From assembly GCA_024663395.1 (NCBI GenBank), contig JANFAH010000016.1, positions 558,001-622,000 on the forward strand: a stretch of 64,000 bases of DNA, written 5' to 3'. Position 1 is the stretch's first letter; each line of letters starts with the position of its first letter. The notes below the pieces were generated by a model. It was not told where the DNA came from and searched no databases. It was given only the letters and a program-made list of their open reading frames with translations. Positions 21,133 through 33,459 of the stretch are shown here, one piece after another. The stretch comes from Pisolithus tinctorius (Eukaryota; Basidiomycota; Agaricomycetes; Boletales; Pisolithaceae). A program made the translations under genes and the position numbers.

Positions 21133-24100
21133 AGATGCAAGTCTTGTGACAGGAGCATATGTTTTGTCATAGTCAATGCTCTGGATCTGAGAGTAGCCCT
21201 TAGTGACTAGGCAGGTTTTGTACTTCTCGATTTCTCTGGCAGCATTGCATTTGATCTTGAAGACCCATTTGCATCCTACCATGTTTGCACCTTTGGGGCA
21301 CTCAGTTACATCCCAGGTATGTGCTTCCTCTAGGCTCTGTAATTCCGCATTTATGGCATTTTGCCACTTTGGCCAGTCAGCTCAGGATTTTGCCTCCTGT
21401 ACTGTTGATGGGTCCAGCCCTTTGGCTTCAGCCATCCCTGCCACCATAGCATATACAATGTTGGTGTCATCTTCATCAGCAGCTAGTTCTTTGTCAAATA
21501 TGTAGGTAGTGTTTTCTCGGGATTTCGGGCTGTTTGGGTTGCTATCACTCTCTCAGAGTTCTTTTACAAAGTCGAGAGGGATGTGCCCATCACAAGTGCC
21601 TTCCCCTGTATGTAGGCACCTCATATAGTCTGATTCAAAGTGCTGGTGAGTGGAACAACAAGGTTGAGGTGGAGGTGTTTCGAAATTGTCTCCAAGTGGG
21701 TCCGAAATGAGTCTCAGAATTTCTGAAGTTGCTTTGGTGGGTCACTCGACCATCTGTGGGGCCTCAGAATTTCCCTGTGAAGCTGCGGAGTTCTGTTCTG
21801 AGGCTTCGGAATTTCGTTTTGAGGCTTCGGAATTTCTTTCTGAGGTGTCGGAATTCCCCTGCTCCCCCTTGAGCAGCACACCATGTGGTACAGACACATC
21901 CCAGCACTCGAAAATGACACTTCTTTCAATTCCGATTGTTCATGTGTCAGGCCAGTAGATGCAGTGGCCATCACTCTCAGGATCAAAACCTACCCAGTGT
22001 CCATCTCAGGCTCACATGTCTAGTTTGGAGCCAGAGGTGTCATGGACCTTGACATGACATCCCCAGACCGGAATTCTTGAGAGGTCAGGTGGTCTTTGGT
22101 AGAGCATTTCATAGGGAGTTTTTGTGCCTAGATGGCGAGTTGATGAGTGGTTTTTGAGCCAGGTCACATGCATAATGGCCTCCCCCCAGAGGTTCTTGGG
22201 TAGGCCACTAGTGTGAATCATCGCACGTACATGCTCAACGAGTGTTCTGTTGAGTCATTCTGCAACTCTGTTGTGTTTGGGGGTATCATGGACAGTTCTG
22301 TGTTGTTCTGTGCCTTGGGATTTCAGATATTCCGAAAATTCCGCACTAAGATATTCTCCCCCATGGTCCAAGTGAAGTTGCTTGACTTTGGTGTCAAACT
22401 GCATGTTCAGCCATGCTTCATAGGCTTTGTATGACTTGAAGGTCTCAGTCTTCATCTTCTGCAAGAATAGGGTGGTATAACAAGTGTGGTTGTCTGTGAA
22501 TGACATGTAGTATTGACTATGGCCTGGGGTTTGGACTGGAGAAGGTCCCCAGAGATCTGTGTGGACCTCATCACCTAGATGTTCACAGTGGGGTGGGTCA
22601 CGCTCCTTCCCAATGGGCTTCCGAGTCACTTTGGCATATTCACATGAATTGCATGCACCCATGGTGGAATGTGCATTGTCCAGTTTAATTCTGCTGATTG
22701 TGCCATCCTTCAGCATGTGCTGGATGGCTTCAGGAGCGATGTGGCCAAGCCTGATGTGTATCTCCTCCATGGTGAGGGAGTCTGTGGCCTTAGCTAGGCC
22801 TGCAAAGGTGTGATGAGCTTGTTTGAGGCAGTAGAGGCCCTTTGCATCGGAATTTCGGCTACTTTCTTTTTCTGAGTGTCGAAGATTTGACAACGCTTGT
22901 CATGGAATAATGCCACATACCCAGCAATGTCAAGTTTGCTGACAGAAATGAGTGTGATTCCCATCCTGGGAGCATAGAGCATGTCCTTGAGTCAAATGTG
23001 GGTCTGGTTGGTACCATTTGGGAGTGAGATTGCAAGGTTGCCTTTTCCAATGGCATGAAAGGTGTGGTTGTTGGCCACAGTGATAGGTTTGGGTATGATT
23101 GGCTTGTAATCAAGGAATTTGCTGTGATAGGAGGACATATGACATGAAGTGCCAGAGTCAAACAGGATGGTCTCTTCTGCAGAATTTAGGTTTTCACCTG
23201 CAAGGAGAACATGGTCACAGTTGCTTGTATATGCGTCTTCTTCATTGTTAACGATGTCCTGGGGGTTCAGAATTTCTTCCTCTGCAATTTCTGTAAGCCA
23301 GTCATCATCCTGCAGGTGTGCTAGCCAAACTACATTGGGTTCTGAGTCAGTGCTGGTTTGTGTGCTCAAGCTGGCTGATGCACTGGCCGCAGTGGCCGCT
23401 TTTCCAGTGCCTTTCTCCTTCTTTTTCCCTTTTCCCTTGTTCTGGAACCACTTGGGCACTTGCCCAGCTTTTCTGCCACCCTCTTCCCAGCATTGGTCTC
23501 TGCTGAGACCTTTCTTTCCACAATTTTCACAAGTGGACTTCTTTCCATCCTTTGCTGAGTAAGCTGTGTCTTTGGAATTTCCGGAGTTTCCAGAATTGCC
23601 TCTCTGCATCTGCATTTGGCACCTATCATATTCATCAGAAATTACTTTGATGATAAAGTCTAGAGGTAGGTCCTTTTGCATGACTAGGGCTGAAGATGTC
23701 ATAGCTACAAGGTTGGAGTCATATGAAGCAGGAAGTGAGCTGAGGATGATGGCTGTGAAGTCATCATCTGTGATTGACTGTCCAAGTGCAGCAAGTTGTT
23801 CATGCAGTGTGTGCATCTTGTCAAAGCAAGTGCAGACATTGCCTTTTTCTGCACTGCAGGATTCTTGGAGTTTTCTCTGAAGGTCGATTGTGACAATGCA
23901 AGAGCGGTTTTGGAAAAGGTCAGTGAGGACACCCCACACACTCTTCGCAGTCTCTTCCTTCAGGACTTGAAGGAACAGAGATTCCAGGAGCGATACAGCA
24001 ATCACTTGCTTGATGTATCCATCATCCTTAGCCCATTGCCAAAGTTTTTCTGGGTATTCATTAACAAGTTTTTGCTCTGTGGCTGTGGGCTTCCAGGAGG

Positions 24101-24266
24101 AGTCTTTCCCTGCTGAGGGGTCCTCTGGTTTTGCATCCAAGCTGGTCAGGTGTCCAATCAGCCCTTTCGAGCTGATGGCCCATTCAACCCGAGCCTTGTA
24201 GTATAGCCAGTTGCTTCCGTCTGCATTTAGGGTTGGGACTTGTAAGGAATGATCATCTTTTGCCAT
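21133..24266 (-). pseudogene. Copia C gag, protease, integrase (5' part of gag-pol)
   Basis: The start is ATG at 24266-24264 (MAKDDHSLQVPTLN). Gag has the copia-type LTS..KPEDP and WGVLTDLFQN region and a zinc knuckle CENCGKKGLSRDQC, in which the expected His is Leu. The protease active site is LFDSGTSCHMS. The integrase shows HIRLGH...CNSCEYAK, then DLWGPSP, LDHGGEY and KHNRVAE as Asp, Asp and Glu of the catalytic triad. The remainder (CKWVFKIK, YAPV-type TYAPVTRLAS) leads into RT and is cut by gypsy B at 21133. Stops occur near 22992, 22254 and 22012. The RT rest is at 8842-10130. Confidence 0.92.
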
Positions 24267-24330
24267 AGTGGGTAGTGTTGCTGTGTATTAACTCTTTTGG
24301 AATTAGAGTGTGAGAGTGGGGCTCATAACC

Positions 24331-24620
24331 TAACAAAGGTATGAGTATCTCAGTGTATGAAGTAATCACTTTATTAGTACCTAACGAAGGTATGAGTATC
24401 TACACTACATCAGTACCAAGTAAATGAATGTAAGTATAAGTATGCTCACCTCTGTACGAAGTAATCACTGAGGTGGAAAAGAACAGTGCAGAAAATTTAT
24501 AGTACCATAATTAGTAAGTGTAGTGACATCAGAATTTAATTCTGAGGGTTGGGGAGAAATTCCAAGCCCTCTGGGCGAAACTCCAAGACACTACCATAAT
24601 TCCAGATCACATTCTCAACA
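24331..24620 (-). repeat. Copia C 5' LTR
   Basis: A 290-bp LTR next to the gag leader, the pair of 7776-8834. It contains a short internal direct duplication (AAGGTATGAGTATCT twice, about 24336 and 24388). Confidence 0.92.
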
Positions 24621-25153
24621 GGTATATGTGTAGCTACATGGGGAGTATGTAACTATGAAGTAAGTGATGTCAAAAGCCAAAAGAGAGACAGGAAAGAATG
24701 GAAATTAATGGAGATCAATGTAATGATGGCCATGAGGCCAGTATAGTATTGGCAATCAAAAGAGCAACTAAAATAAAGAAAGTGCAAGGAAGTGCAAGCA
24801 GTCTGAAGGGAAGTGAACAAGATTACAGTGAGAGCAACAGAAATGCACTTACATAACAAATAGTGCAGACCTGAAGAGCATGAGTGAGTGAGTGCAGGCA
24901 ACCCAAAACCTGTCACAAGTGTCAGAACTTTGTCACAATGGCCAGGGAGTGTCTCCAGAGGTCATGCAACAGCAGGGGAAGTGATTCGACTGAAGAGGAT
25001 GGAGTATTGGGCAAGCTAGAGCACAGATGGTTTCAAAGATGCTCAGGAGGGGTTGCATTTGCATTGCTTCTGTCAGAATGCCTGTAGAAGCTTAGTAGAC
25101 CACCTATTGATGCGATACCAACACTCCTAGTGTAGGGAGATCCCTCTCCCCAC

Positions 25154-25768
25154 AGCAGTAGACCTTGCATCTCCTACTTGGAAGGTTTCTTTGAGTTTGG
25201 CAACAAACTCATCCCAGCCATCAAAAATCTTGAGGTCTCCAAGTGCAGTAGTATTTTCATTGACATAGGCCTCAGTGAAGGCATGGGCCAAGCTGCTCCT
25301 CATGTAGGAGAGGGAAAATGTGATCTTGGACTCGTCCTCATAGTAGATATGGTCATTAGTGGCAAGGTAAAGTTTGATGCTGCTTAACCAGGCAGAAAAG
25401 TCCTGGTGAGCTCCAGTATATGAGAAGGGCTTGTTGAGGCCAATTTCTTTCAGTCCCTCTCCCTTAGAGTCATCTTCCTTTCCTTTCTCCTCAGAACCTT
25501 GGGAGGGGCCCTTAGGCCTGACCATGTCTTGACCAAAGAGGCTTTTGTAAAACTCAGTGGCCATTTCAGGGGTTACCCTACTCTGTCCAGTGAAGGGGTC
25601 CTGGAGACTAAGTCCAGAGGTGTGTTGAGCAAGTTCTTCTGCCATTGGATTGGTAGAAGTCAGTAAGTATATGTTGGTGGATGCAGAGGATGAGGGGTCT
25701 GCTGGTCTGGCTGTCCCTTGTGGTTGAGTTTCAATGTCCAGGCTGATAGGCTTTGGGTTTCAGTACAT
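25154..25768 (-). pseudogene. Gypsy A gag, N-terminal half
   Basis: The minus strand encodes an N-terminal segment with MAEELAQHTSGLSLQ. A capsid-like region follows (FSAWLSSIKLYLATND, ESKITFSLSYMRSSLA, WDEFVAKLKETFQVGDARS). The open frame extends upstream of that Met to the LTR-G junction at 25769, with one TGA. An ATG formed by the ACAT duplication at the junction would be a plausible original start. The rest of gag is at 6842-7434. The capsid region resembles that of gypsy I gag (33460-34407). Confidence 0.83.
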
Positions 25769-27022
25769 TGTCACACACCAAAGGTGTTGTGGACATGGTT
25801 ACAGCTGACTCTGCCTAACTCGTTGACAAGTTGCATGCAATGCCCATGCCATGCAGATGAAGACTAAAGGCCTCATGTGTAGAAAGACTGCTGGACATGA
25901 ACAGTCATCCTTCACACAAGAACAAGTCATCAGTGCTAAAGAGAAAAGAGGAAGCGAGTTAAGTGCACATTAAAAGTTTTTAGTGCCCATGTATGGCATT
26001 CTGGTTGTCATCGTATCTCCACCATTTCCAAAGATATCAACTCTGTTCTCACACTTGCTTAAAGTGCTCAGCCACACGATTCTGCCTTCCAAGTTTGGAG
26101 AGGATCCTTGCACCCTACACATTTCTACAGCACTCCATCCATCAGATGCTCATTTCGCTAAGTCCATCAATCATGGCCACCTCTTCGTTGATCATCTCGC
26201 TTGTCTCATTTGCCAGAGACAGTGGCTACATATATCTGCCAGGCATTCCCACCAGCTTCTGTCCTGAAGCCCCCTGGTTCATCCCATCATTGTCAGCCCC
26301 ATCTCATCCCATGCAGCTTGGTCAGCATGTTCTCCTTGTCAGTATGACTTCCAGAAGGACATTCTTTGGTTGCCTCAGGTCTGTCACTTGGTTAGAAAGG
26401 TCTTATGTGGTTGTTTCAGTCTCCCCAGTTGATGAAGCATATGGATTGTTCCTCCCTGCTCCCTGCACCATCTTTATTCCAGTCTCATCCATTGTTCTTC
26501 CTGCATTGCAACAGCTGCAGTATAATCTACTGTCCTCCAGCCTCCCTGATCACATTCATGACAAGTATGACATGCATCTTGCCTTCTTACTGCAAGATCC
26601 AGCAGAAGACATCCCCCCTTCTCCTCCTCCTCCTCCATCAGAGCCCCATCCATGAAGCTTTTGTTAACTTTGCTGAGAGGATGAAAGGGTGGGAGACACA
26701 ATTGCTTATGCTCCCATTGCCCCACAGACCCCCAACACCCTAGCCCCCTTTGACACCTGACTCATGCCCTTCAATTCTGGAATTAATACTTCCCTATCTG
26801 GAAACACCAATGTGATATCAGTGTGCTTACTCAGTTTCTGACTCCATTTGACTCATTTTGTGATATTTTGACTGTCCTTGGCTCACTTGTTGCCAATACT
26901 TACCAATCTTCTTTACTTGCTTACTTTTCATTTCTTGCTTACTCATCATGATTACTCAGTCCTTACTCATTACTTACCAAGTGTTTGTGCCTTGTTTGTC
27001 ACAAGCTGTGCTCCCCCCACAG

Positions 27023-27030
27023 TATATAAA
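27023..27030 (+). promoter_or_regulatory. TATA-like box in LTR G
   Basis: TATATAAA followed by CCCCCATGTACTTAGC is conserved in the three long copies (near 49706 and 58856 in the others), suggesting the LTR promoter. Confidence 0.5.
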
Positions 27031-27141
27031 CCCCCATGTACTTAGCTACAACCCCCAAGCAATCCACAAGCAGTCCAGAAGTCATTCAGTCAGTCAGTTC
27101 AGCTCTCAGTGCATACCTCATTGTCAACAGTTGAGGCTCAT

Positions 27142-28043
27142 TGTGAAGTACGGGTTTACCCTCAGGTGACCAGGCTTCAAGACTGGGTGACAGGGGCTAA
27201 GTCTGAGTGGCCGAAATCAAGGCTGGGAGACAGGGGCCAAGTCTGGTTGGACCGGAGTCAAGGCCAGAGGTCAGGGGCTAAGTCCAGAGGACTGGACTTA
27301 AGGCCGGGAGCACGGGAATAAGACCGGTAGCGTGGGAAACCGACCGGTGTTGGAGTACGCACAGGGGGAAGCCGGTCCGGGGTTGGATCTACCTCCCTTG
27401 GTCTCAGCTTATGTGCTGTACCCTTATGCAAGCCGGGGAGAGGTCCGGGATAGGGGCCAGGGATAGCTTAAGGCTCGGCCTTAGCTATAGAGTAGATCAA
27501 GGGGTAACACGGAGTTGAGGGTAATACTAAGTTGATATTCTGACTGAGGGTGCTATGAAGTATGTACAGGGGTTAAATACATGAGGCCGGTCCAGAGTAA
27601 AGAACATGAAGCCAGACTTGTTAATAAGCTATTAGCAAGAAGATTAGCAAGAGAGTGGATAGCCATAGTGGCTGTGCTGAGGCTAATAGCCAAAGTCCGG
27701 GTGACCGGCATACCGGGGTCAGACACAGGATTTGTACAGTAAGCAAAGTCAGATGAATGGGCTAGACTAAATATAGTACAAACAAAGGGAAACAGACCAG
27801 AGTTATGTCCGGGTCACCCGGACATAGACCTGGGAGGACCGGGGTGGAGCAGCACAAGGCCGGGAGGCCGAAGTGGACCGGAGATAGGGGTAAAACACCG
27901 GACTTGAGTTATGCAGGCCGGAGTTGAGTTATCTAGGGCTGGGTTTGGGTTTTCTAGGCTGGACTAGGACCGGAGTTGACCGGAGTTAGGGGCTAGGGGT
28001 CCGGACTGGGCTGAGTCCGAGTCCGAGAGTCATGGATATGACA
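27142..28043 (-). mobile_element. Solo LTR H copy 1 (902 bp)
   Basis: In plus orientation it begins TGTGAAGTACGGG and ends GGATATGACA, the reverse complement of the copy at 52844-53747. A perfect duplication CTCAT is at 27137-27141 and 28044-28048. It lies inside LTR G copy 1. It is GC-richer than its surroundings, with many CCGG-type motifs. Confidence 0.93.
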
Positions 28044-28269
28044 CTCATTCAGAAGAGTCTATCTGTCTTCATTCATATCATTGGTAGTTGAGGCTCCACA
28101 AAGGGGTCTATCTACCTCTATCATTTATCTGAAGCTTTATCCCCACACTTAGTCAGCAAGTTTGCTTAGTCATCCATCCACTCCTGCATAACTCATCATC
28201 AACTTGTGCCAGGAGCACATTTTATCAAAGTCCATCGTTCCAGAAGTCCTTTCAGCTGAATACCTTCAC

Positions 28270-28722
28270 TGTCATGCTTGACTGAAGTCAGAATGTAGGG
28301 AGAGCTCAAATGCAGACAATGGGTTTCTACTGAGCAACAGCTGCAGTAACCTTCATAAATGATGAAGGATTTAGTCAATGCTGGTAAGAGTGGTCCTGAT
28401 TAGGGACACTGAGGGTGAAGTTCTGAGGACAACTGCATATGATTGAGCAGCTCAAGTCTGGGGTTCCAGGACTTGAGCTGGCAGACTAAATACTACAAAG
28501 AAAAGGACCATGAGGTGTCTGCATGTAAACAAGGTAACTACACCATTGGTTGAACAACGATGACACATGTCCTAAGCATGTAACGAGCTAGTAATGCCAG
28601 TGGTGGAGATAGTGAGCCATCGGATCAGAGAGAAGACAGCTTGAAAAGGAAACATAGTCCAATGGATCAAACACAAGGCAAACATGCAGTGAAAAGAGAG
28701 AAAACAGGGGTGAAATGTAACA
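28270..28722 (-). repeat. Gypsy I 3' LTR
   Basis: 453 bp, the pair of 34516-34968; a third, solo copy is at 55647-56097. Confidence 0.93.
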
Positions 28723-28759
28723 TTACCCCCCTTCTAAGTATTGAAGTCCCCAACTTCAA

Positions 28760-29698
28760 TTACTCTCCATAGGGTTCTCTGGTCATGTTGCTGATGGCAG
28801 AGTTGTCAAAGTCAAAGTTGTTGTCATACAAATCATTGTCCTTGCTCCCAATGAGGGTACAATCATCTACCACACCTGGAGTGGCAATTCTTTCTTGTAG
28901 TGGGTGGTGAGGGTGCAAGGACAGGCACTGAGCCCGGGTATGTCCAGGGTGAGGGTGGGTGGCATGACAGAGTGGACATTCATAGAGTCCACAGTTGATG
29001 TGGATGTGTCCAAGGCAGCAGCAGACATAACATGTCTGATGATAGCATGGATCTGAAGGGGTAAGAGGGCAATCAGCCTCAGCAAGTGTGTTTAACACAG
29101 GAGACGGTGGCAGCTGTGTGAGGGTCTCAACAATATTCAAGGTGTAATCAAGCTCAGCTCTAGAGATGCCAAAGGTGGTCTTGGGGTCAACTTCAGACAG
29201 GGAGTCATGAGACTTGCAGGGTTGTGGGTTGGGACCTAACAAGCAGCAGGCACGAGGTCTATCAGCTCTTCTGAGAGAGCGAGATGAGTGGGAGGATCAG
29301 GAGGATGATGGTGATGATGCCAGAGGGGAGGATGACACAGAGGAAACCGGAGGGGAGGTTGCAGTCGGGGGTCTTCAAGACCCAGGGGGAGGGGGTGCAA
29401 TCAACATGGGAAACTGGCAGACATTGTAGATGAGGTCAGTGCCTCCAAGGATATCAAAAAGTCTAAGAAGTAGGGGGACCTGTTTGTATGTGACCTCATT
29501 TAGGATGGTACAAGCAGGGGACAGAAGAGGGTTCTGTCAGTTAATGTAACAGGACAACTCTTCAAGCTGAAGGGCTTGGATGGTAGTGTGATAAACTAGA
29601 TCGAGAGGGGAGTTCTCATCGACTTTGTGATAGACAGTGCCAACAATGGTGGGGTTGGCAATAAAAAGGTGATCATTTGATCACTAGAAGGCTGTCAT
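28760..29698 (-). pseudogene. Gypsy I accessory ORF downstream of pol (Cys/His-rich)
   Basis: A single minus-strand frame of 312 codons runs from ATG 29698 to the stop at 28760, interrupted by about five stop codons. It lies after the chromodomain and ends 38 bp before the 3' LTR. The N-terminal part (NPTIVGTVYHKVDENSP, LLLRLFDILGGTDLIYNVCQ) is followed by a Ser/Pro-rich linker. The C-terminal region is Cys/His-rich: CYVCCCLGHIHINC then CPLCHATHPHPGHTRAQC, suggesting two zinc-binding units of the kind C-x2-C-x-GH-x4-C. Standard Ty3/gypsy elements have no gene here. The function is unknown; nucleic-acid binding is an inference. Confidence 0.7.
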
Positions 29699-29802
29699 TG
29701 ACGACAAGTGAAATGGGTGTGACAGTGAGAAGGTTCATGAGGGTAGGTGTAACAACAAGGAGGCATTTCAAGAGTGATGTTTCTGATAGTATGAGTAGAG
29801 CA

Positions 29803-32800
29803 TCAAGTGGGTGATTTCTGAGGGGGAAAGTCTTTAGGGAAGTGTTTCTTATATGCAGAGAGCATATCATCCACATGTTCAAGGTGTGTTTCCTTTTGCC
29901 ACAAGTTTTTGGATGAAGGATAGCCCTTCCATTTGATTAAGAAGGCATGTCCGCAGCCAGACCTTTTATGGCTGACTATCGCCTCAACTTCATATTCCTC
30001 TTCCTCATTGACCAGGTCAGGCAGTGGAGCTGGAAAGTTCAGTCCATGAATGTTGTTTTTGCAATAGGGTGATAAGAGGGAGGCATGGAAGACACCATGG
30101 ATCCTCCATTGTGTGGGAATTGTGAGGTGGTACATGATCAGGGATAAGACCTTGGAAATGGTGAAGGGTCCTTCCTGTTTTGGGGCAATCTTTCTATTTT
30201 CGTAGGAACACTTCAAGTTCCATGCTTCGAGCCAGACCTTGTCACCCTTTTGGAATGGGGTGAAGGGTCATGACAAGCAGTCTTTCATTGTTTTTCTGGC
30301 TAGATCATGTGCTGCAAGGGCTTCTTCTCTAGCCTGTTGGAGTTCCTCGAGTCTAAACTCAGTGGCAGGAAGGTGGCTTTCTGTGATAAGGGACAGAAGG
30401 GGTTTTGGTTCATACCTGTACATGAGGTAGAATGGTGATTGATGGGTGATGGAATGAGGGTGGTGATTGTGTGCAAATTCAGTGATAGGGAGATTGTCCA
30501 CCCATGAGGCAGGGTTGTTCTGACAGAAGATGTGGAGGTATGTTTCAACCTCTTGATTTACTTGTTCAGTTTCTCCATCAGTCTGGGGATGATATGCCAT
30601 TGAGAGGGCAAGAGAGTATCCCAAAAGGGAGGTGAGTTCTTTTGCAAAAGCAGAGGTGAACTGAGGACCTTGATCAGATATAATTTTGTCATACAACCCA
30701 AAGCAGGAGTAGACTTTCCTGAAAAAGAGTGCTGTGATGTTGGCAGCTGAGGCAGTTTTCTTTGTGGGTGTTAAAATCACCCCCTTTGTAAGCCCATGGT
30801 CTACCATGACCAAAAGGGAATCATAACCCTTAGAGAGGGGAAGATCGGTAACCAGATCACAGGAGATCTGTTGGAAAGGGCATGTTGAGGTCAAGGGGAT
30901 GGGCATGAGGGGTGGCATCATTGGGTGGGTATTAACTTTATTTTGCTGGCATGTAGTGCAGCCTTCTACATATTTTTGGACAAAAGAGGCAAGTCCAGGC
31001 CACCAAAACTTGGAGGAGACAAGTTGTCAGGTTTTTAAGACACCAGGGTGTCCTGTGGAGGGGTGATCATGGTGGTTGGACACAATGGCTTGGCAGAGGG
31101 AGGGATCATCTGGGATGTAAACCTGATCTTTATAGAGTAACACTCCATTGTCAAATCTCCAATCAGAGAGATGGGATTTGAATGGGAGGGGCATGTCAAC
31201 ATTTTCTATGGCATGAAGTGCTGTTTGGACTACAGGGTCCTTCATAGAGGAGGACATGGCCTTTTGAGTGAGGTTTGTGTTGATGAGATTAACAAATAAT
31301 GTCTGTGGGAGGAGGGTAACTCCTTTGTTATCTTCATTGTCATCAGGAATATGATCAGGTCATCAGGAGAGTGCATCAGGGGTGGCCAGGTCTTTGCCTG
31401 GGACATGTTCAAGCTGCAGATCAAAGTCTGTGAGGTCAAGGAGCCAGCAGGCCTGTCAGTGATTTAAGTTCTGTGGTGCTTTGAAGTAGGTCAAATTCTT
31501 GTGGTCAGTAAAGACCTTGACTGGAAATGGTGATCCATGGAGGTAATGCCTCCAAGATTTTAGACCTTGAATAACCCCTAATAGTTCTCTATCATAGATG
31601 TCATAGTTCTTTCTGCAGGGTTAAATGACTGGGAGATGAAGGCACAGGGTTGCCACTGGCCATTAGAATTTTCCTGGAGGAGAACACCTCCAGTTGCATA
31701 CTTGGATGCATCAGTGGTTATTGTGAACAGCCTTCTTTGACCATTCCCAAGTAGTTGTTTTCTTGGTGAGGTCAATCAGGGGTTGGGTGATGTCTGAGTA
31801 GTATGGGACAAATCTTTGGTAGAAGTTGGCAAAGCCTAAAAAGGATTGTACATCCTTGACCTTTTTTGGGATAGGCCATTCAGCAATGCCCTGGACCTTG
31901 ACAGGATCCATGGCAACAGTATTTTCTTTGATGATCATTCCAAGGTATTCACCCTCAGTCAGATTGAAATGGCACTTTTCTAATTTGAGAGGGAGTGACA
32001 GCTCCCTCATTCATTCAAGAACACAACAAGTTCTTTGTTTATGTTCTTTGGGATCAGTGGAGAAGATGAGGAGGTCATCCATGTAGATGACCAACCATCC
32101 TTCAGTGATCATGTCTTGGAAGGAATTGTTCATGAATCGCTGGAAGGTGGCAGGGGAGTTGCACAACCCGAAGAACATGACAGTTGGTTCAAAGAGTCCC
32201 TTATGCATGATAAACATGGCTTTCCACTGGTCTCCTTGTTTGATATGGATGTTATTGTAGCCTGATCTTACATCCATCTTTGTGAAGATAGATGCTCCTT
32301 TGAGTTTATCAACAAGATCTGAGATAAGGGGAAGGGGGTATGCATCCTTCACCATATTCTTATTCAGATATTGGTAGTCCTGGCAAGGACAAAGGGAGCC
32401 ATCTTTCTTTCTGACAAAGAAGAAGGGTGTGGCTTGAGGAGACTTTGAGGGGTGGATTTTTCCCTCTTGAAGGTTTTCTTCAATGAATTTCTCTGTGGAC
32501 TCCCTTTTGGAGGGGGAGAGTGGATACACTTTAGCCACCTTGGGGATGAAGTCCTCAACAAGGTTGATGGCATGATCATAAGGTCATGATGGAGGTAGGG
32601 TTCCATCAGAGGGTTTTTCAAAAACCAAGGTGAAGTCCTTGTAATCCTCAGGGAGGACAGCCTTCAGTTTCTTTTTGTGTTCTTCTTGGGCCAACTCAGT
32701 AGCCATGGTGATCTTTTGAAGAAGACTATTGTTTGGATTAATCTTCTTGGCTTCTTCTATGAGTTTTCCAACCGACACCACGAAGTGCACACAGATGGTC

Positions 32801-33459
32801 TCATCTTCAGGTTCTTCATAATCCATGAACTTGTTTATCCTCCTCTTTTCAGCAGGGGACACAAGATTCATGGTAGGTTCTTCAACTGCAACAGAAGAGA
32901 TGTTGCATTTCATCTCTTTAGACCTATCAGTCTTTTTGTTAATGGAGAGGGTTCCCATTCTCCAGTCGATGATGGGGTTGTTCTCTTGGAGCCAGGGGAG
33001 GCCCAGGATGATGTTTTCTGTTCCACAGTTGATGACATGGAAGAAGGACTGGTGGACAAGTCCTTCAATCCTAAAGTACAGAGTGGCAGAAAACAGGATC
33101 TTTCCCTTTGAGTTTTGAGTTCCATCCACATTTTTGGTGAGGATGGGTTCTTTGAGCTGCTGAGTGGGGATCTGGTGTTTTCACACAAATCCCCAGTCAA
33201 TGCAGGATATTTCTGCTCCAGAATCAACTAGAGCAGTGGTGTTGATGACCTTGGTGGTTCTTTCTGATGTGTAAAGGGAGATGGGGACTTGCATAGTATG
33301 TTCTGGTGTGGAGGATACAAGTACAGGTGCAACAGAAACAGAACTGTCCTTAGTCAAGGCAACAGAAGGACCCACAACTCTTTCTTCATTGTCATTTTCT
33401 TTGATTTCCACAATTTTGCAGATCTTCTTGACCTTCTTCTGGGGGGTCTTCCCTTTGTC
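29803..33459 (-). pseudogene. Gypsy I pol (PR-RT-RH-IN-chromodomain)
   Basis: Protease: [74 protein letters not shown] and the catalytic IYMDDLLIF, all intact. RNase H: ITTDASKYATGGVLL, after what looks like a deletion following WEWSKK near 31730. Integrase: HPSTGHPGVLKT with GCTTCQQNK (HHCC), CDLVTDLP, SDQGPQFTS and TDGETEQVNQE, so the triad is complete. The chromodomain (EEEEYEVEAIVSHKR...WKGYPSSKNLWQKE) ends at 29803. Stops lie near 33180, 32583, 32010, 31027 and 30268, several of them TGA or TAA at single positions. Confidence 0.92.

Larger units (their letters stand above)
7776..24620 (-). mobile_element. Ty1/copia element C (complete, with nested gypsy B and solo LTR)
   Basis: Identical 290-bp LTRs in length flank the element: 24331-24620 (5') and 7776-8834 (3', lengthened to 1059 bp by a solo LTR plus its 5-bp duplication). 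On the minus strand the LTR begins TGTTGAGAATG (5' copy) or TGTCAAGAATG (3' copy) and ends CCTTTGTTA. The TSD GGTAT is present at 7771-7775 and 24621-24625. Subtracting the nested elements leaves about 5.07 kb, a normal copia size. A purine tract (GAGGGGGAG) precedes the 3' LTR. The sequence GGTTATGAGCCCC follows the 5' LTR and is a possible primer-binding site. Gene order is gag-PR-IN-RT-RH, which defines copia. Confidence 0.93.
7435..25153. mobile_element. Unclassified 869-bp insertion (split by copia C)
   Basis: This insertion splits the gag of gypsy A. Candidate 5-bp duplications AGCAG sit at 7430-7434 and 25154-25158. Without the copia element its own sequence is 7435-7775 plus 24626-25153. 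On the minus strand it begins near TGTGGGGAGAGGGATC. A short plus-strand stretch near 24910-24955 reads CHKCQNF..MAREC, resembling a zinc knuckle that has lost Gly-His, so the insertion may be a deleted retroelement. I see no TG...CA LTR pair and no terminal inverted repeat. The classification is open. Confidence 0.5.

Noticed and set aside
25983..26743. Several overlapping plus-strand ORFs of 90-220 codons
   Set aside because: They recur in every LTR-G copy (48608-49314, 57749-58506) in two overlapping frames, with no known domain and different breakpoints; they are part of the LTR sequence.
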